Source: M3007 sp039804245
GTDB taxonomy: Bacteria; Bacteroidota; Bacteroidia; Chitinophagales; Saprospiraceae
Assembly: GCA_039804245.1 (NCBI GenBank)
Contig: JBDLWO010000210.1
Location: 1-64,000, forward strand
Direction: 5' to 3'
Length of the DNA stretch: 64,000 nucleotides
This document shows, in pieces, positions 16,806-25,060 of this stretch; position 1 is the first letter of the stretch, and each line of letters opens with the position of its first letter. The notes under the pieces were generated by a model. It was not told where the DNA came from. It saw nothing but the letters and a program-made list of their open reading frames with translations, and searched no databases. A program made the translations under genes and the position numbers.

Positions 16806-17675
16806 TCATCCAAGCATGGGCACCTCCATCAGTAAAATTTCCGATCGCTGACTGGCCTGTATGTGAACCTTTTCCGTCGCCCAGATACCAAACCCGTCGC
16901 GGGGATTCAGCTCCTGACCATCCACGGTAATATTCCCGCTGAGCAGAAAAACATAAAGACCCTGTCCCGCTCCACCCTTCAGACGATATTCCGTGCCCGA
17001 CCCGCCGTCGAAGTCGCCAAGATGAAACCAGGCCTTCTGGTATATCCATACACCTTCGTCATTCGGGTCGGGCGACAAAATTTGCTGAAAACGGTTCTTT
17101 CTGTCGGCAAGATTCAGCGTGAGCTGGTCATACCTCGGCGTTACGCTCCGCCTGTTGGGAAACACCCATATCTGAAGGAATTTCACCTCTTTATCCCTGT
17201 TGCGGTTATACTCGGAATGCGTAATCCCAGTGCCTGCACTCATCACCTGTACGTCGCCGTTTCTGATGACAGCCACGTTACCCATACTGTCCTTGTGCTC
17301 CAGATCGCCCGACAGCGGAATGGATATGATTTCCATATTGTCATGCGGATGGGTACCAAATCCCATACCTGCAGCCACCGTATCATCATTCAGTACACGC
17401 AAAACCCCGAAGCTCATGCGCTCCGGGTTGTAATAGTTGGCGAAGCTGAAGGTGTGATATGTTTTCAGCCAGCCGTGATTGGCGTGACCCCGGCTTTCGG
17501 CCCGGTGAAGTACTGTATTGTTCATAATCTTTGAATCCGTATTCGGAATGTGGTTGAATCCCACAATTTGCAGAGGCTTCAGTTCGTCAATGTCATTTTT
17601 GACTACGGCAGTACCTCCGACAGCCAGTGCACCGGCGCCGAGAAAACTGTTTTTCAGAAATTCTTTCCTGTTCAT
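16806..17675 (-). CDS. Pirin-family cupin with an N-terminal export-like extension
   Basis: A 289-residue pirin (YhhW/quercetinase-like bicupin). The metal ligands are all present: H109 and H111 in THPHDNME, H153 and E155 in ITHSEYN. The usual pirin start corresponds to M51 (MNNTVLHRAESRG). Here about 50 residues precede it, beginning MNRKEFLKNSFLGAGALAVG, which resembles a Tat-type signal with RK in place of RR, followed by a short linker. Most pirins are cytoplasmic, so this one may be exported. Function is unknown; quercetin dioxygenase or redox sensing are known for relatives. It converges on the response regulator. Confidence 0.88.
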   Translation of the reverse strand: MNRKEFLKNSFLGAGALAVGGTAVVKNDIDELKPLQIVGFNHIPNTDSKIMNNTVLHRAESRGHANHGWLKTYHTFSFANYYNPERMSFGVLRVLNDDTVAAGMGFGTHPHDNMEIISIPLSGDLEHKDSMGNVAVIRNGDVQVMSAGTGITHSEYNRNRDKEVKFLQIWVFPNRRSVTPRYDQLTLNLADRKNRFQQILSPDPNDEGVWIYQKAWFHLGDFDGGSGTEYRLKGGAGQGLYVFLLSGNITVDGQELNPRDGFGIWATEKVHIQASQRSEILLMEVPMLG

Positions 17676-17746
17676 AAAATGGGCGTTTAAACACCTGATT
17701 TAACAATATTGGTGCCTGGCGGTTCAGAATTATCGTATGACCTCCA

Positions 17747-18436
17747 CTATTTTCCCGGAATGTGGTTGTCAAGCACTGAAAAAACGAGATTTTCCAGAAA
17801 GCGGATCAATTTTTCATAATCCCCATCTTTCCCGATATCGGTAAGTGCCGGCAGATGTTGTGCAAAATATGGCTGGAGTTGCGACATCTCAAGCATGGTA
17901 CTCGATAAAGAGCGCGAAAACGGGTATCCGGGTGCATATTCACTGAACAAACCGGCTATGCGTCCGCACAAATCCTTGTACGGCTTGAAAAGCTGTTCCC
18001 TGTTCACTTCATCTACCTCTTTGATCAGATATACCTTGCTGCTCTCTGCCATAGCAATGCCGTGCAGGGCATTCCGGTCGAGACCGGTTTCATCATCCCA
18101 GTCGGAAAAATCATTGGCAACAATTCTGATCAGAGTACGAATTTTTTCTGCCGGATCATCGAGATTCCTCAGCGAAACAATCACCGTGTATTCCAGAATA
18201 TTCCAGTGCCAGGTCAGGAGATACAGCAGAAAACGATGTTTGTTTTCAAAGTACCTGTAAATACTGGCCTCCTTGGTATCTATCTCCGTAGCTAATTTCC
18301 TGAATGTGAAGTGTTCATAGCCAATTTTGTGCATCAGCATCAATCCCTGCCGCACAATTTTACGGCCCAGGTCAGACGATTCCGGGTCTCTCAATGCCAG
18401 TTTTTCGTTGGGGCGAATGGTAAAGCGCAAATTCAT
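17747..18436 (-). CDS. TetR-family transcriptional regulator
   Basis: A 229-residue repressor. The N-terminal helix-turn-helix lies at about residues 25-75 (LGRKIVRQGLMLMHKIGYEHFTFRKLA, then TKEASIYRYFENKHRFLLYLL). The ligand-binding C-terminal domain is helical and lacks a clear family. ATG 18436 is preferred over the TTG two codons earlier. Its promoter TATTTTTG is at 18538-18545, and a 13-bp direct repeat (AAATAAACCTTTT) occurs twice upstream, 60 bases apart, one copy overlapping the promoter. The repeat is a plausible operator. The neighbouring divergent gene encodes an SPFH lipoprotein. Confidence 0.9.
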   Translation of the reverse strand: MNLRFTIRPNEKLALRDPESSDLGRKIVRQGLMLMHKIGYEHFTFRKLATEIDTKEASIYRYFENKHRFLLYLLTWHWNILEYTVIVSLRNLDDPAEKIRTLIRIVANDFSDWDDETGLDRNALHGIAMAESSKVYLIKEVDEVNREQLFKPYKDLCGRIAGLFSEYAPGYPFSRSLSSTMLEMSQLQPYFAQHLPALTDIGKDGDYEKLIRFLENLVFSVLDNHIPGK

Positions 18437-18480
18437 ATCCAAATCCGAATTACCGGGAACTCACAGGGCCCCCGTCGTTC

Positions 18481-18553
18481 AAATAAACCTTTTCACCTTG
18501 AAAAATATTTTTTGACCATTTCTTACAAAATCTGACACAAAAATAAACCTTTT
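18481..18553. repeat. Two 13-bp direct repeats between tetR-type gene and SPFH gene
   Basis: AAATAAACCTTTT at 18481-18493 and 18541-18553, exactly 60 bases apart. The second copy overlaps the minus-strand promoter box. Candidate binding sites for the adjacent TetR regulator. Confidence 0.6.
18538..18545 (-). promoter_or_regulatory. -7 promoter box of the TetR gene
   Basis: Minus-strand TATTTTTG matches TAnnTTTG, about 100 bases before the ATG at 18436. Confidence 0.5.
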
Positions 18554-18582
18554 ATCAATAGTAGCATTTATAAAAAACATGA

Positions 18583-18590
18583 TAGTTTTG
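18583..18590 (+). promoter_or_regulatory. -7 promoter box of the SPFH gene
   Basis: TAGTTTTG lies 60 bases before ATG 18651. The more upstream ATG at 18579 would precede this box, so it is rejected as a start. Confidence 0.55.
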
Positions 18591-18650
18591 CTATCGAAAA
18601 AACAAGCAAGACAATCAGCGCATTTTGATCACCAAAAAAACTGTCAAACC

Positions 18651-19511
18651 ATGGCAAAATTATTTTCTACCGGAATAGTGGCCGTCATTTCTGCCTCTGC
18701 ATTGTTTGTTTCATCCTGCACGGTGGTCCGACAGGGAGAGTTCGCTGTAAAAAGAAAGTTCGGCAAGTACAGCGATGAGGTTTATACGAGTGGCCTTCGG
18801 GGTTTCAATCCGTTCACTACAACGGTTATCAAGGTGAATGGCCAGACGGAAAACCTGGAAGTGTCTGTCAATATCCCCTCCCGCGAAGGACTCACCATTC
18901 AGAGTGAGGTGTCTATCCTGTATCAGGTGATGAAAAAAGAAACACCGGACTTGCTCCGTAACGTAGGCCTCGACTATGAAACAACACTGATTCTTCCTGT
19001 TTTCAGGTCTGCCGTTGCTGATGTCACATCGCGCTACTATGCCAAGGACATGCATTCCGGAAGCCGCTCGGAAATCGAAAAGGGTATTCAGGAGCTTATG
19101 ATGAAAACGCTGAGCCAGAAAGGTATCCAGGTGGAAGCCGTACTGCTGAAGAGTATTGTACTCCCCAGAAATCTGACACAGGCCATAGAAGACAAACTGG
19201 AGGCCGAACAACGAGCACAGCGCATGGAGTTCGTATTACAGCAGGAAAAGCAGGAGGCAGAAAGAAAGCGTATTCAGGCACAAGGCGTGAGTGATGCGAA
19301 TAAAATCATTTCTGCCGGCCTTTCTCAGGAAATATTGCAGTTCAAGGCGCTCGAGGCGTGGCTCGAACTGAGCAAGTCGCCCAATGCAAAAGTGATTATA
19401 TCCAACGGATCTGTACCGATGATGATGGATCCGGATGGAGTGTCCGAAGCTCCTGCCGGCTTGTCCAGAGGTGGTTTGCTCACCTCCGGAACAGCCGGAA
19501 AAAGGGATTAA
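18651..19511 (+). CDS. Prohibitin/SPFH-domain lipoprotein
   Basis: A 286-residue SPFH (prohibitin-like) protein. The N-terminus MAKLFSTGIVAVISASALF ends in a lipobox, VSSC, so it is predicted to be lipid-anchored rather than a normal transmembrane SPFH protein. The SPFH domain follows (VRQGEFAVKRKFGKYSDEVY to about residue 180, with FRSAVADVTSRYYAKDM), then a charged coiled coil (EDKLEAEQRAQRMEFVLQQE) and a conserved tail LSQEILQFKALEAWLELSKS typical of prohibitin-like proteins. These proteins form ring-shaped membrane scaffolds in other organisms. It is monocistronic with its own terminator and faces the TetR gene. Confidence 0.88.
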   Translation: MAKLFSTGIVAVISASALFVSSCTVVRQGEFAVKRKFGKYSDEVYTSGLRGFNPFTTTVIKVNGQTENLEVSVNIPSREGLTIQSEVSILYQVMKKETPDLLRNVGLDYETTLILPVFRSAVADVTSRYYAKDMHSGSRSEIEKGIQELMMKTLSQKGIQVEAVLLKSIVLPRNLTQAIEDKLEAEQRAQRMEFVLQQEKQEAERKRIQAQGVSDANKIISAGLSQEILQFKALEAWLELSKSPNAKVIISNGSVPMMMDPDGVSEAPAGLSRGGLLTSGTAGKRD

Positions 19512-19562
19512 GAAATACAAGAATGATTTGAGTGTACCTAAGATGGTGGTTTTTCTTCAAAC

Positions 19563-19595
19563 CGGTCGTTCCATGCAGTTGGAGCGACCTTTTTT
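19563..19595 (+). terminator. Terminator after the SPFH gene
   Basis: GGTCGTTCCA pairs with TGGAGCGACC (one G-U pair) around a short loop, followed by six T. It overlaps the end of the T9SS gene on the opposite strand. Confidence 0.7.
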
Positions 19596-20631
19596 ATGCT
19601 TTATTCAGTTTTTTACTCAGGATGGAATGGCCAATCTGCAACGAAACTGTATATGTGCCTGCTGGCAGTTTCGTCAGATTAAGGTCGGTCTGGTGCTCTC
19701 CGGCCAACTGCCATGCTGCCGGTTGCTGAATCACCGTTTTCCCCGTGATGTCACGTACAGAAACACTCACCTCGGCAGCCTCCGGCAAACGATACATGAC
19801 ATTCAGATAATTAACTACCGGATTCGGATAAGTCACGAAGCGGAAATCTTCAGCACCCGGGTCTCCAGTACCTGATGTTTGTGTGCGGGTTACCAGCACA
19901 TCGTCCACAGCCAGAAAATAATCATCATCGGCATTGTGCAAAAATGCCAGGTATATTGTCTGACCGGCATACTGACCCAGGCTCACCGAGTGCGGTTCCA
20001 GAATACCCCTCAACAGAGTTGAATCCCCTGGAGCATACAGGTCAACGTAATCGTCGTTGCGCAGGCTGTCGGCATGAATGTAACCCGGCGTAAACGTGAA
20101 GTTACTCAGATTGATGCTGTTGCCGGTACCGGTGATGGCATCCATGGAGGCTGCCTGAAAGAGTGTGTCGGTAAACACATTGGAGAACAAATCGTTGGAA
20201 CCCACTGCTGCCATCACTACATAACCATCCATATAGCGGGGTAGCTGAAACGGTGCCGATTTCCAGTGAAGGGTATAATTGGCGTTGGTAACCTGTATGG
20301 GTGGTGTGATAAGCCAGTTGCGGTTACCCACGGCAAAACCCTCCAGATAAGAGAGTGTGGCAGCGCAATAGTTCACTTCACCTGTAAGGGTGTCCTCGGC
20401 ATTGTAAAAAAACTGGCTGAAGTACCAGGCGCGATGGTTGTCGTCGCCATCATAAGGTGGCAGACCGTCCTCATCGAATGAAACCCAGGTGGCATCATCA
20501 CCGAGCGGCACGGTGCCCCACTCACCGAATTTGTCGGTCTGGAAGTTTTCGAACAGGATCGTGTCAACGACTTGTGCGGAAGAAATGGCGGCGAAAAACA
20601 CCGCCAAAAGGCATGTAAGTGTTATTCTCAT
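19594..20631 (-). CDS. T9SS-secreted protein with choice-of-anchor-J-like domain
   Basis: A 345-residue exported protein. ATG 20631 gives a signal peptide, MRITLTCLLAVFFAAISSAQ; the frame before it does not. The middle region (about 25-250) looks like a cleaved-adhesin/choice-of-anchor J beta-sandwich (DKFGEWGTVPLGDDATWVSF, LSLGEYAGQ-like SLGQYAGQTIYLAFLHNADD). The final 85 residues are a type A type IX secretion sorting domain (VTYPNPVVNYLNVMYRLP, VSVRDITGKTV, LPAGTYTVSL). It is expected to be moved across the outer membrane and attached or released. Its target is unknown. The presence of a T9SS substrate fits the gldG gene elsewhere in the window. Confidence 0.88.
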   Translation of the reverse strand: MRITLTCLLAVFFAAISSAQVVDTILFENFQTDKFGEWGTVPLGDDATWVSFDEDGLPPYDGDDNHRAWYFSQFFYNAEDTLTGEVNYCAATLSYLEGFAVGNRNWLITPPIQVTNANYTLHWKSAPFQLPRYMDGYVVMAAVGSNDLFSNVFTDTLFQAASMDAITGTGNSINLSNFTFTPGYIHADSLRNDDYVDLYAPGDSTLLRGILEPHSVSLGQYAGQTIYLAFLHNADDDYFLAVDDVLVTRTQTSGTGDPGAEDFRFVTYPNPVVNYLNVMYRLPEAAEVSVSVRDITGKTVIQQPAAWQLAGEHQTDLNLTKLPAGTYTVSLQIGHSILSKKLNKA

Positions 20632-20671
20632 GAAAAAAGCTTTGGTTAAATTGGGGGCAATATAGGGTTTT

Positions 20672-21751
20672 TCAGAATAACCACTCTGCAGCGACAGGAA
20701 ATTCCTGTCCCCAGCGCGCCTCATTATGCCTCCCCTCAGGATCGGCTGACACCCGGATTTTTAACTGGCTGTGATTATAACCTTTGTCTTCCATAGCGTC
20801 ACGGAGCCGGTAAATATTGTTCAAAACACCTGCACCCTCTTTGCCTCCACCATAAAGATAAATTCTGGTTTCCGCAAAAGGTGAAAAACGCACAGGCTCG
20901 AGAAACAGTTTTGGCGCAGCCCATAAACTGGGCGAGAAAATCATGAATCGGGAATAAACTTCCGGAAACAGCAGCCCGGCATAAATACTGATCAAACCAC
21001 CCATGCTGCTCCCGCCGATGCCGGTATGCTCCCGGTCTGGCAGGGTCCGAAAATGTGAATCAATATATGGCTTCAGTGTCTCTGCCAGAAAACGGGCGTA
21101 TTCCATGCCAAGCCCCTCTCCCCATTTCTGATGTTCGTACGGAAGGTATTCACGGATACGCTCATCGCCGCCATGATCAATGGCCACCAGTATAAACGAT
21201 CCTTTCCCTCTTCCGGCCAATCTGGCAAGTTGTTTGTCAACACCCCACGTACCATATGGCGCGTCGTCCTCAAAAAGGTTCTGTCCGTCCTGGAGATAAA
21301 GAACCGGATAATGCCGGCCCGACTGCTGGTAATCCCAGGGGAGTAGCACTGAAATACGTCTTCTCCTGCGCAACTGAGGCACATTGAAACGTTTTGACAG
21401 TATCTGTATATCCGGATAGAATACCGGATCGTAACCGGGTGTATGCGACTTCCATCTGTGTGCCACATCGCTGGCTTGAACACCGGAAACAGGCAGGTGG
21501 CGGTTGCCGGGGGGGAAGCCGTTTTCTCCGAGTTCTTCCGACTCCCATCCCCCCTTCACGTACTTGTACTCAAGCACATCTATAGAGGGCGGGACAGACT
21601 GGAAGTTATATTCATAGCGACCCTCACCGGTTTTGGTCATTCTGTACCGCTCGTCACGCACAGACCACCCGTTGAAGTTACCGGTGAGAAAAACCGGCCT
21701 TTCATCATCGTACGGTGTGAAAAGCTCCAGCCTGAGCATTGTATCAGTCAT
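20672..21751 (-). CDS. Esterase with N-terminal glycogen-binding-like domain
   Basis: A 359-residue protein with no signal peptide, so probably cytoplasmic. Residues 1-100 look like an AMPK-type glycogen-binding (CBM48-like) domain (FLTGNFNGWSVRD). Residues about 120-359 form a putative esterase of the enterochelin-esterase/IroE type. The nucleophile is S249 in GGSSMGGLI, and an acidic plus histidine pair is likely (GRHNEARW near the C-terminus). Enzymes of this kind act on siderophore esters, carbohydrate esters or phosphate esters. A sugar-ester role would fit the binding domain, but that is inference. It lies between a MarR gene and the T9SS gene on the same strand. Confidence 0.82.
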   Translation of the reverse strand: MTDTMLRLELFTPYDDERPVFLTGNFNGWSVRDERYRMTKTGEGRYEYNFQSVPPSIDVLEYKYVKGGWESEELGENGFPPGNRHLPVSGVQASDVAHRWKSHTPGYDPVFYPDIQILSKRFNVPQLRRRRRISVLLPWDYQQSGRHYPVLYLQDGQNLFEDDAPYGTWGVDKQLARLAGRGKGSFILVAIDHGGDERIREYLPYEHQKWGEGLGMEYARFLAETLKPYIDSHFRTLPDREHTGIGGSSMGGLISIYAGLLFPEVYSRFMIFSPSLWAAPKLFLEPVRFSPFAETRIYLYGGGKEGAGVLNNIYRLRDAMEDKGYNHSQLKIRVSADPEGRHNEARWGQEFPVAAEWLF

Positions 21752-21782
21752 AAAAGGGTTGTAAACGTTGGATAATCAGGAT

Positions 21783-22220
21783 TCACTGCTCCCGGAACCG
21801 GTCGAGTAAATGAGAGAGCTCAAGCATCTCTGCCTCAGTCATGGCGCCACCCGGATGAGGCAGACTTATCTCAGACAACATTTTTCGGCCAGAATCGGAG
21901 ATTGTCACTGTCACCATACGACGGTCGCCATCATGCTGGATGCGCTCTGCCAGTCCGGCCACACGCAGTTTTTCCACAAGGCGGCTGACATTGCTGCTCC
22001 TGTCGAGCATGCGATTCTTGATATCCAGCACCGACAGGCCTTTCGGATAGCTGCCGTTCAGGATGCGAAGTATGTTGTACTGGGGAGGCGTGAGACCGAA
22101 TGGCCTCAGAATTCTTGTAATCCGGCAATCAAGCCAACTGGCTGTGAACAGCAGGTTGATCGCCGCGCGTTCGCGCGGCGACATGGGCTTGGTGCTCTTT
22201 ATTTCTGCCTCTAATTTCAT
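21783..22220 (-). CDS. MarR-family transcriptional regulator
   Basis: A 145-residue winged-helix regulator. The core has LTPPQYNILRILNGS, GLSVLDIKNRMLDRSSNVSRLVEKL as the recognition region, and HDGDRRMVTVTISDSGRKML as the wing. ATG 22220 (MKLEAEIKS) is preferred over the upstream hydrophobic codons. It lies 31 bases upstream of the esterase gene on the same strand and could control it. The ligand is unknown. Confidence 0.92.
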   Translation of the reverse strand: MKLEAEIKSTKPMSPRERAAINLLFTASWLDCRITRILRPFGLTPPQYNILRILNGSYPKGLSVLDIKNRMLDRSSNVSRLVEKLRVAGLAERIQHDGDRRMVTVTISDSGRKMLSEISLPHPGGAMTEAEMLELSHLLDRFREQ

Positions 22221-22268
22221 GACAAGAAGTAATAACGGCTTTTTCAACAGATTTTCAGGGGGAAATGT

Positions 22269-23942
22269 TCAGTCTGAATCCTCGAGTCGCCGGCCACGTT
22301 TCATCTCCAGAAACAAACATAACAGGCATACGGCAGTACTACCAAAGATTATTCCCGATAACTCATAGTCTCCTTCTTTTCTCAGCAGCCATCCGAACGC
22401 CGCTGTAGCAAGTGACAGTATGAGAAAGATTATTTGCCTCAATGCGCTGTGAACAAGTTTTGCACTGTCGCGGATATCATAAGACCTGAATTCGAGTTCT
22501 CCTCGCTGTATAAGGGCAAGAACCCGGTTTATTTCCTCCGGCAGGCCGATCAGGTTGGTCGCCCCGCGCTTGAGCACCCTGCTTGCAAAGGTAAAAAGGC
22601 TCTCTTTTTCTCCAAATACAAAACGCCTGGCATACGGCCTGATTACATCAAGCGGGTTCAACCGGGAATCCAGTGTACTGCTTAATCCAAGCAGCAAAGT
22701 AGCCATCCGGTTGAAGAGAACATAATCTTTGGGTACCTGTACAGCGCCACTCAATCCTTTCAAACCGGCATCGCTGATCAGTTTGGTGAGGCTGTTGTTA
22801 AACGGACTTACTTTTATTTCTCTCAGATTCATCCCCTCAAAACTGACCTCATTCTCCAGAAAATCCTGAATAGCTCCAATCATTCTTATGGCCACTTTCT
22901 CAGCCTCTCTGCCCTCCGCAATGAACCCCATCTTTTTCAGCGAAACAATCATCGCGCGGGTATCTTTTTTGATAGCGGCATCTATCAGCAACGGAATTTC
23001 CGAACGAAGTACCGGGCTGATTTCTGCCACAGCACCAAAATCAAGCAAAACGAGTGTGCCATCCTGTTTTACAAGTATATTTCCCGGATGGGGATCGGCA
23101 TGATATATCCCGTCGGCAAACACCATTTTTGAATATACCCGCAGCACACGAGTGGCAAGCTCTCTTCTTTCAAGACCCCAGGCATCCAGTTGTTCAAGAT
23201 CGGATATCTTTACTCCACTGTGCCAGGTAGTGGTCATCACCCTTGAGGTAGAATACGCGGTATGTACTTCGGGTATCACTATCCCGGGTTCATTTTCCAG
23301 GTTCTTCCCTATCAGCTGCATATTGGCAGCCTCCCGGTAAAAATCCAGTTCCTCTTCTATCATTTTCTTTATCTGGGTGTACATATAGTTCATACCCCTG
23401 ATATGATAGAAAAATGATACAATGGAAGTGAGCCTCCGGATTATTTCCAGATCCACCGCGGCAATACGCTCAATGCGCAGATGCTGAATTTTAACCACCA
23501 CTTCCGTTCCATCATGCAGCTGTGCACGATGGGCCTGACCAATAGAGGCGGCAGCGATTGGCTGCTCGTCAAATCGTGCAAAGACGGTTTCGGGATAAGC
23601 GCCAAACTCCATGAAAATACGATCGCGCACCTCATCAGTCGGCCGGGCCGGTATCTGATCCTGTAAAGCCTCAAGGGGTTTCTGGAATGCCGCAGGAAGA
23701 AAATTCCCCATGATGGAAAGCAGTTGACCGAGCTTGATAAAAAGCCCCTTCAGATCGAGTACGGCCTGTTTCACCCGCTCTGCATTCCGGACATGCAGTT
23801 TCTGTAAAGCGTTTTCATACCAAACAGGCCCACGAAATTTCCGCATAAAGGAAAGCCACAGGTAGCTGAATATAACAGCACCAGCCACACCGTATGCTCT
23901 CCGGAGACGCCAGAAACGCGAATATGTCTTATTGTGCGACAT
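22269..23942 (-). CDS. UbiB/ABC1-family atypical kinase
   Basis: A 557-residue protein of the ABC1/UbiB/ADCK family, associated with isoprenoid quinone synthesis in bacteria. Visible motifs: KxGQ-like LFIKLGQLLS, AAASIGQAHRAQL (the Ala-rich loop that replaces the Gly-rich loop), VVKIQ, HADPHPGNILV and LLDFGAV (catalytic and metal-binding). The C-terminal region has two hydrophobic segments, consistent with membrane association. It overlaps the end of prfA by 14 bases, so it is probably translated with it. No ubiquinone or menaquinone genes are adjacent. Confidence 0.92.
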   Translation of the reverse strand: MSHNKTYSRFWRLRRAYGVAGAVIFSYLWLSFMRKFRGPVWYENALQKLHVRNAERVKQAVLDLKGLFIKLGQLLSIMGNFLPAAFQKPLEALQDQIPARPTDEVRDRIFMEFGAYPETVFARFDEQPIAAASIGQAHRAQLHDGTEVVVKIQHLRIERIAAVDLEIIRRLTSIVSFFYHIRGMNYMYTQIKKMIEEELDFYREAANMQLIGKNLENEPGIVIPEVHTAYSTSRVMTTTWHSGVKISDLEQLDAWGLERRELATRVLRVYSKMVFADGIYHADPHPGNILVKQDGTLVLLDFGAVAEISPVLRSEIPLLIDAAIKKDTRAMIVSLKKMGFIAEGREAEKVAIRMIGAIQDFLENEVSFEGMNLREIKVSPFNNSLTKLISDAGLKGLSGAVQVPKDYVLFNRMATLLLGLSSTLDSRLNPLDVIRPYARRFVFGEKESLFTFASRVLKRGATNLIGLPEEINRVLALIQRGELEFRSYDIRDSAKLVHSALRQIIFLILSLATAAFGWLLRKEGDYELSGIIFGSTAVCLLCLFLEMKRGRRLEDSD

Positions 23943-25008
23943 CGGCCTGAAGTTTTGCCGCATTATCGGCAATTGTCAGCGCCTCTATCAGTTCGCCCAG
24001 CTCCCCCTCCACTACCCGGTCCAGGTTGAAATTTTTGTTGTCGCCCTCCAGCCTGTGATCGGTGACGCGGTTCTGAGGCCAGTTGTATGTGCGTATCTTC
24101 TCTGACCTGTCGCCGGAGCCCACCAGACTTCGCCGCTGCGACGACAGGGCATTGGCTTCCCTGGCCAATTGAGCCTCTTTTATCTGCTGGATGAGTCGGC
24201 CCATCGCTATTTCCCGGTTTTTATGCTGCGAGCGGCTCTCTGTACTCTCCGCCACAGCTCCGGTCGGAAGGTGTGTGAATCGCACGCCCGACTCTGTTCT
24301 GTTTACGTGCTGCCCACCCGCACCCGACGCGCGAAACACGTCAGTACGAATGTCTTCTTTACGGACATCAATATCTTCCGGTTCCATCTTGGGCAGTACG
24401 GCTACTGTGGCAGCCGAAGTGTGTACGCGCCCCTTGGCTTCTGTTTCGGGCACCCGCTGTACCCGGTGGGCCCCCGATTCAAACTTCAGCTTTCCGTAAA
24501 CATTGTCGCCACTCACCTCCAGAACCAGTTTGGAATACCCGCCCACCGTTCCGGGGGTTTCTTCCAGCAGTTCCACCTCCCAGCCCTGATCAGCGAAGTA
24601 TTTGCTGTACATGCGATAGAGGTCGCCGGCAAAAAGAGATGCCTCATCGCCGCCTGTTCCGGAGCGGATTTCAAAGATTACGTCCTTCTCATCTTCGGGG
24701 TCTCTGGGGGTAAGCAGTACTTTCAGCTCTTCCTCCAACACCTCCAGCTCAGGTTCCAGCATGGAAATTTCATCCCTGGCCATTTCGCGCATATCCGGGT
24801 CCGATTCGGTAGCCAGTACATCTTTTGCACTGTTCATATCGTGCAGCACCTTCTCATACCGGTTGGCCGTAATGACGAGGGGCTGCAGTTTTTTGTATTC
24901 CTTGTTTACTTTTTTGGACTTGTCCATATCGGCCACAATGCCGGGATCCGACAGTTGCTCTTCCAGATGCAGAAACTTTTCTCTTATTGCTTGCAGTTTT
25001 TCCAGCAT
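23929..25008 (-). CDS. prfA: Peptide chain release factor 1
   Basis: Releases nascent protein at UAA and UAG. The 359-residue product has the GTGGDEASLFAGDLYRMY segment, the codon-recognition region around RVPETEAKGRVHTSA (PxT form of RF1) and the catalytic GGQ in GAGGQHVNRTESGVRF. ATG 25008 is chosen because the box TAATTTTG (25027-25034) overlaps the more upstream TTG. It overlaps the ubiB-like gene at its 3' end. Confidence 0.96.
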   Translation of the reverse strand: MLEKLQAIREKFLHLEEQLSDPGIVADMDKSKKVNKEYKKLQPLVITANRYEKVLHDMNSAKDVLATESDPDMREMARDEISMLEPELEVLEEELKVLLTPRDPEDEKDVIFEIRSGTGGDEASLFAGDLYRMYSKYFADQGWEVELLEETPGTVGGYSKLVLEVSGDNVYGKLKFESGAHRVQRVPETEAKGRVHTSAATVAVLPKMEPEDIDVRKEDIRTDVFRASGAGGQHVNRTESGVRFTHLPTGAVAESTESRSQHKNREIAMGRLIQQIKEAQLAREANALSSQRRSLVGSGDRSEKIRTYNWPQNRVTDHRLEGDNKNFNLDRVVEGELGELIEALTIADNAAKLQADVAQ

Positions 25009-25026
25009 GACATTCAATTCTGGCCG

Positions 25027-25034
25027 CAAAATTA
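25027..25034 (-). promoter_or_regulatory. -7 promoter box of prfA
   Basis: Minus-strand TAATTTTG matches TAnnTTTG, 19 bases before the prfA ATG. Confidence 0.55.
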
Positions 25035-25060
25035 ACCCAATTCGGCGGAATAGCGTGAAA

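Noticed and set aside
18579..18650. ATG 18579 as the SPFH start
   Set aside because: It lies upstream of the promoter box at 18583-18590 and adds 24 residues that hide the lipoprotein signal.
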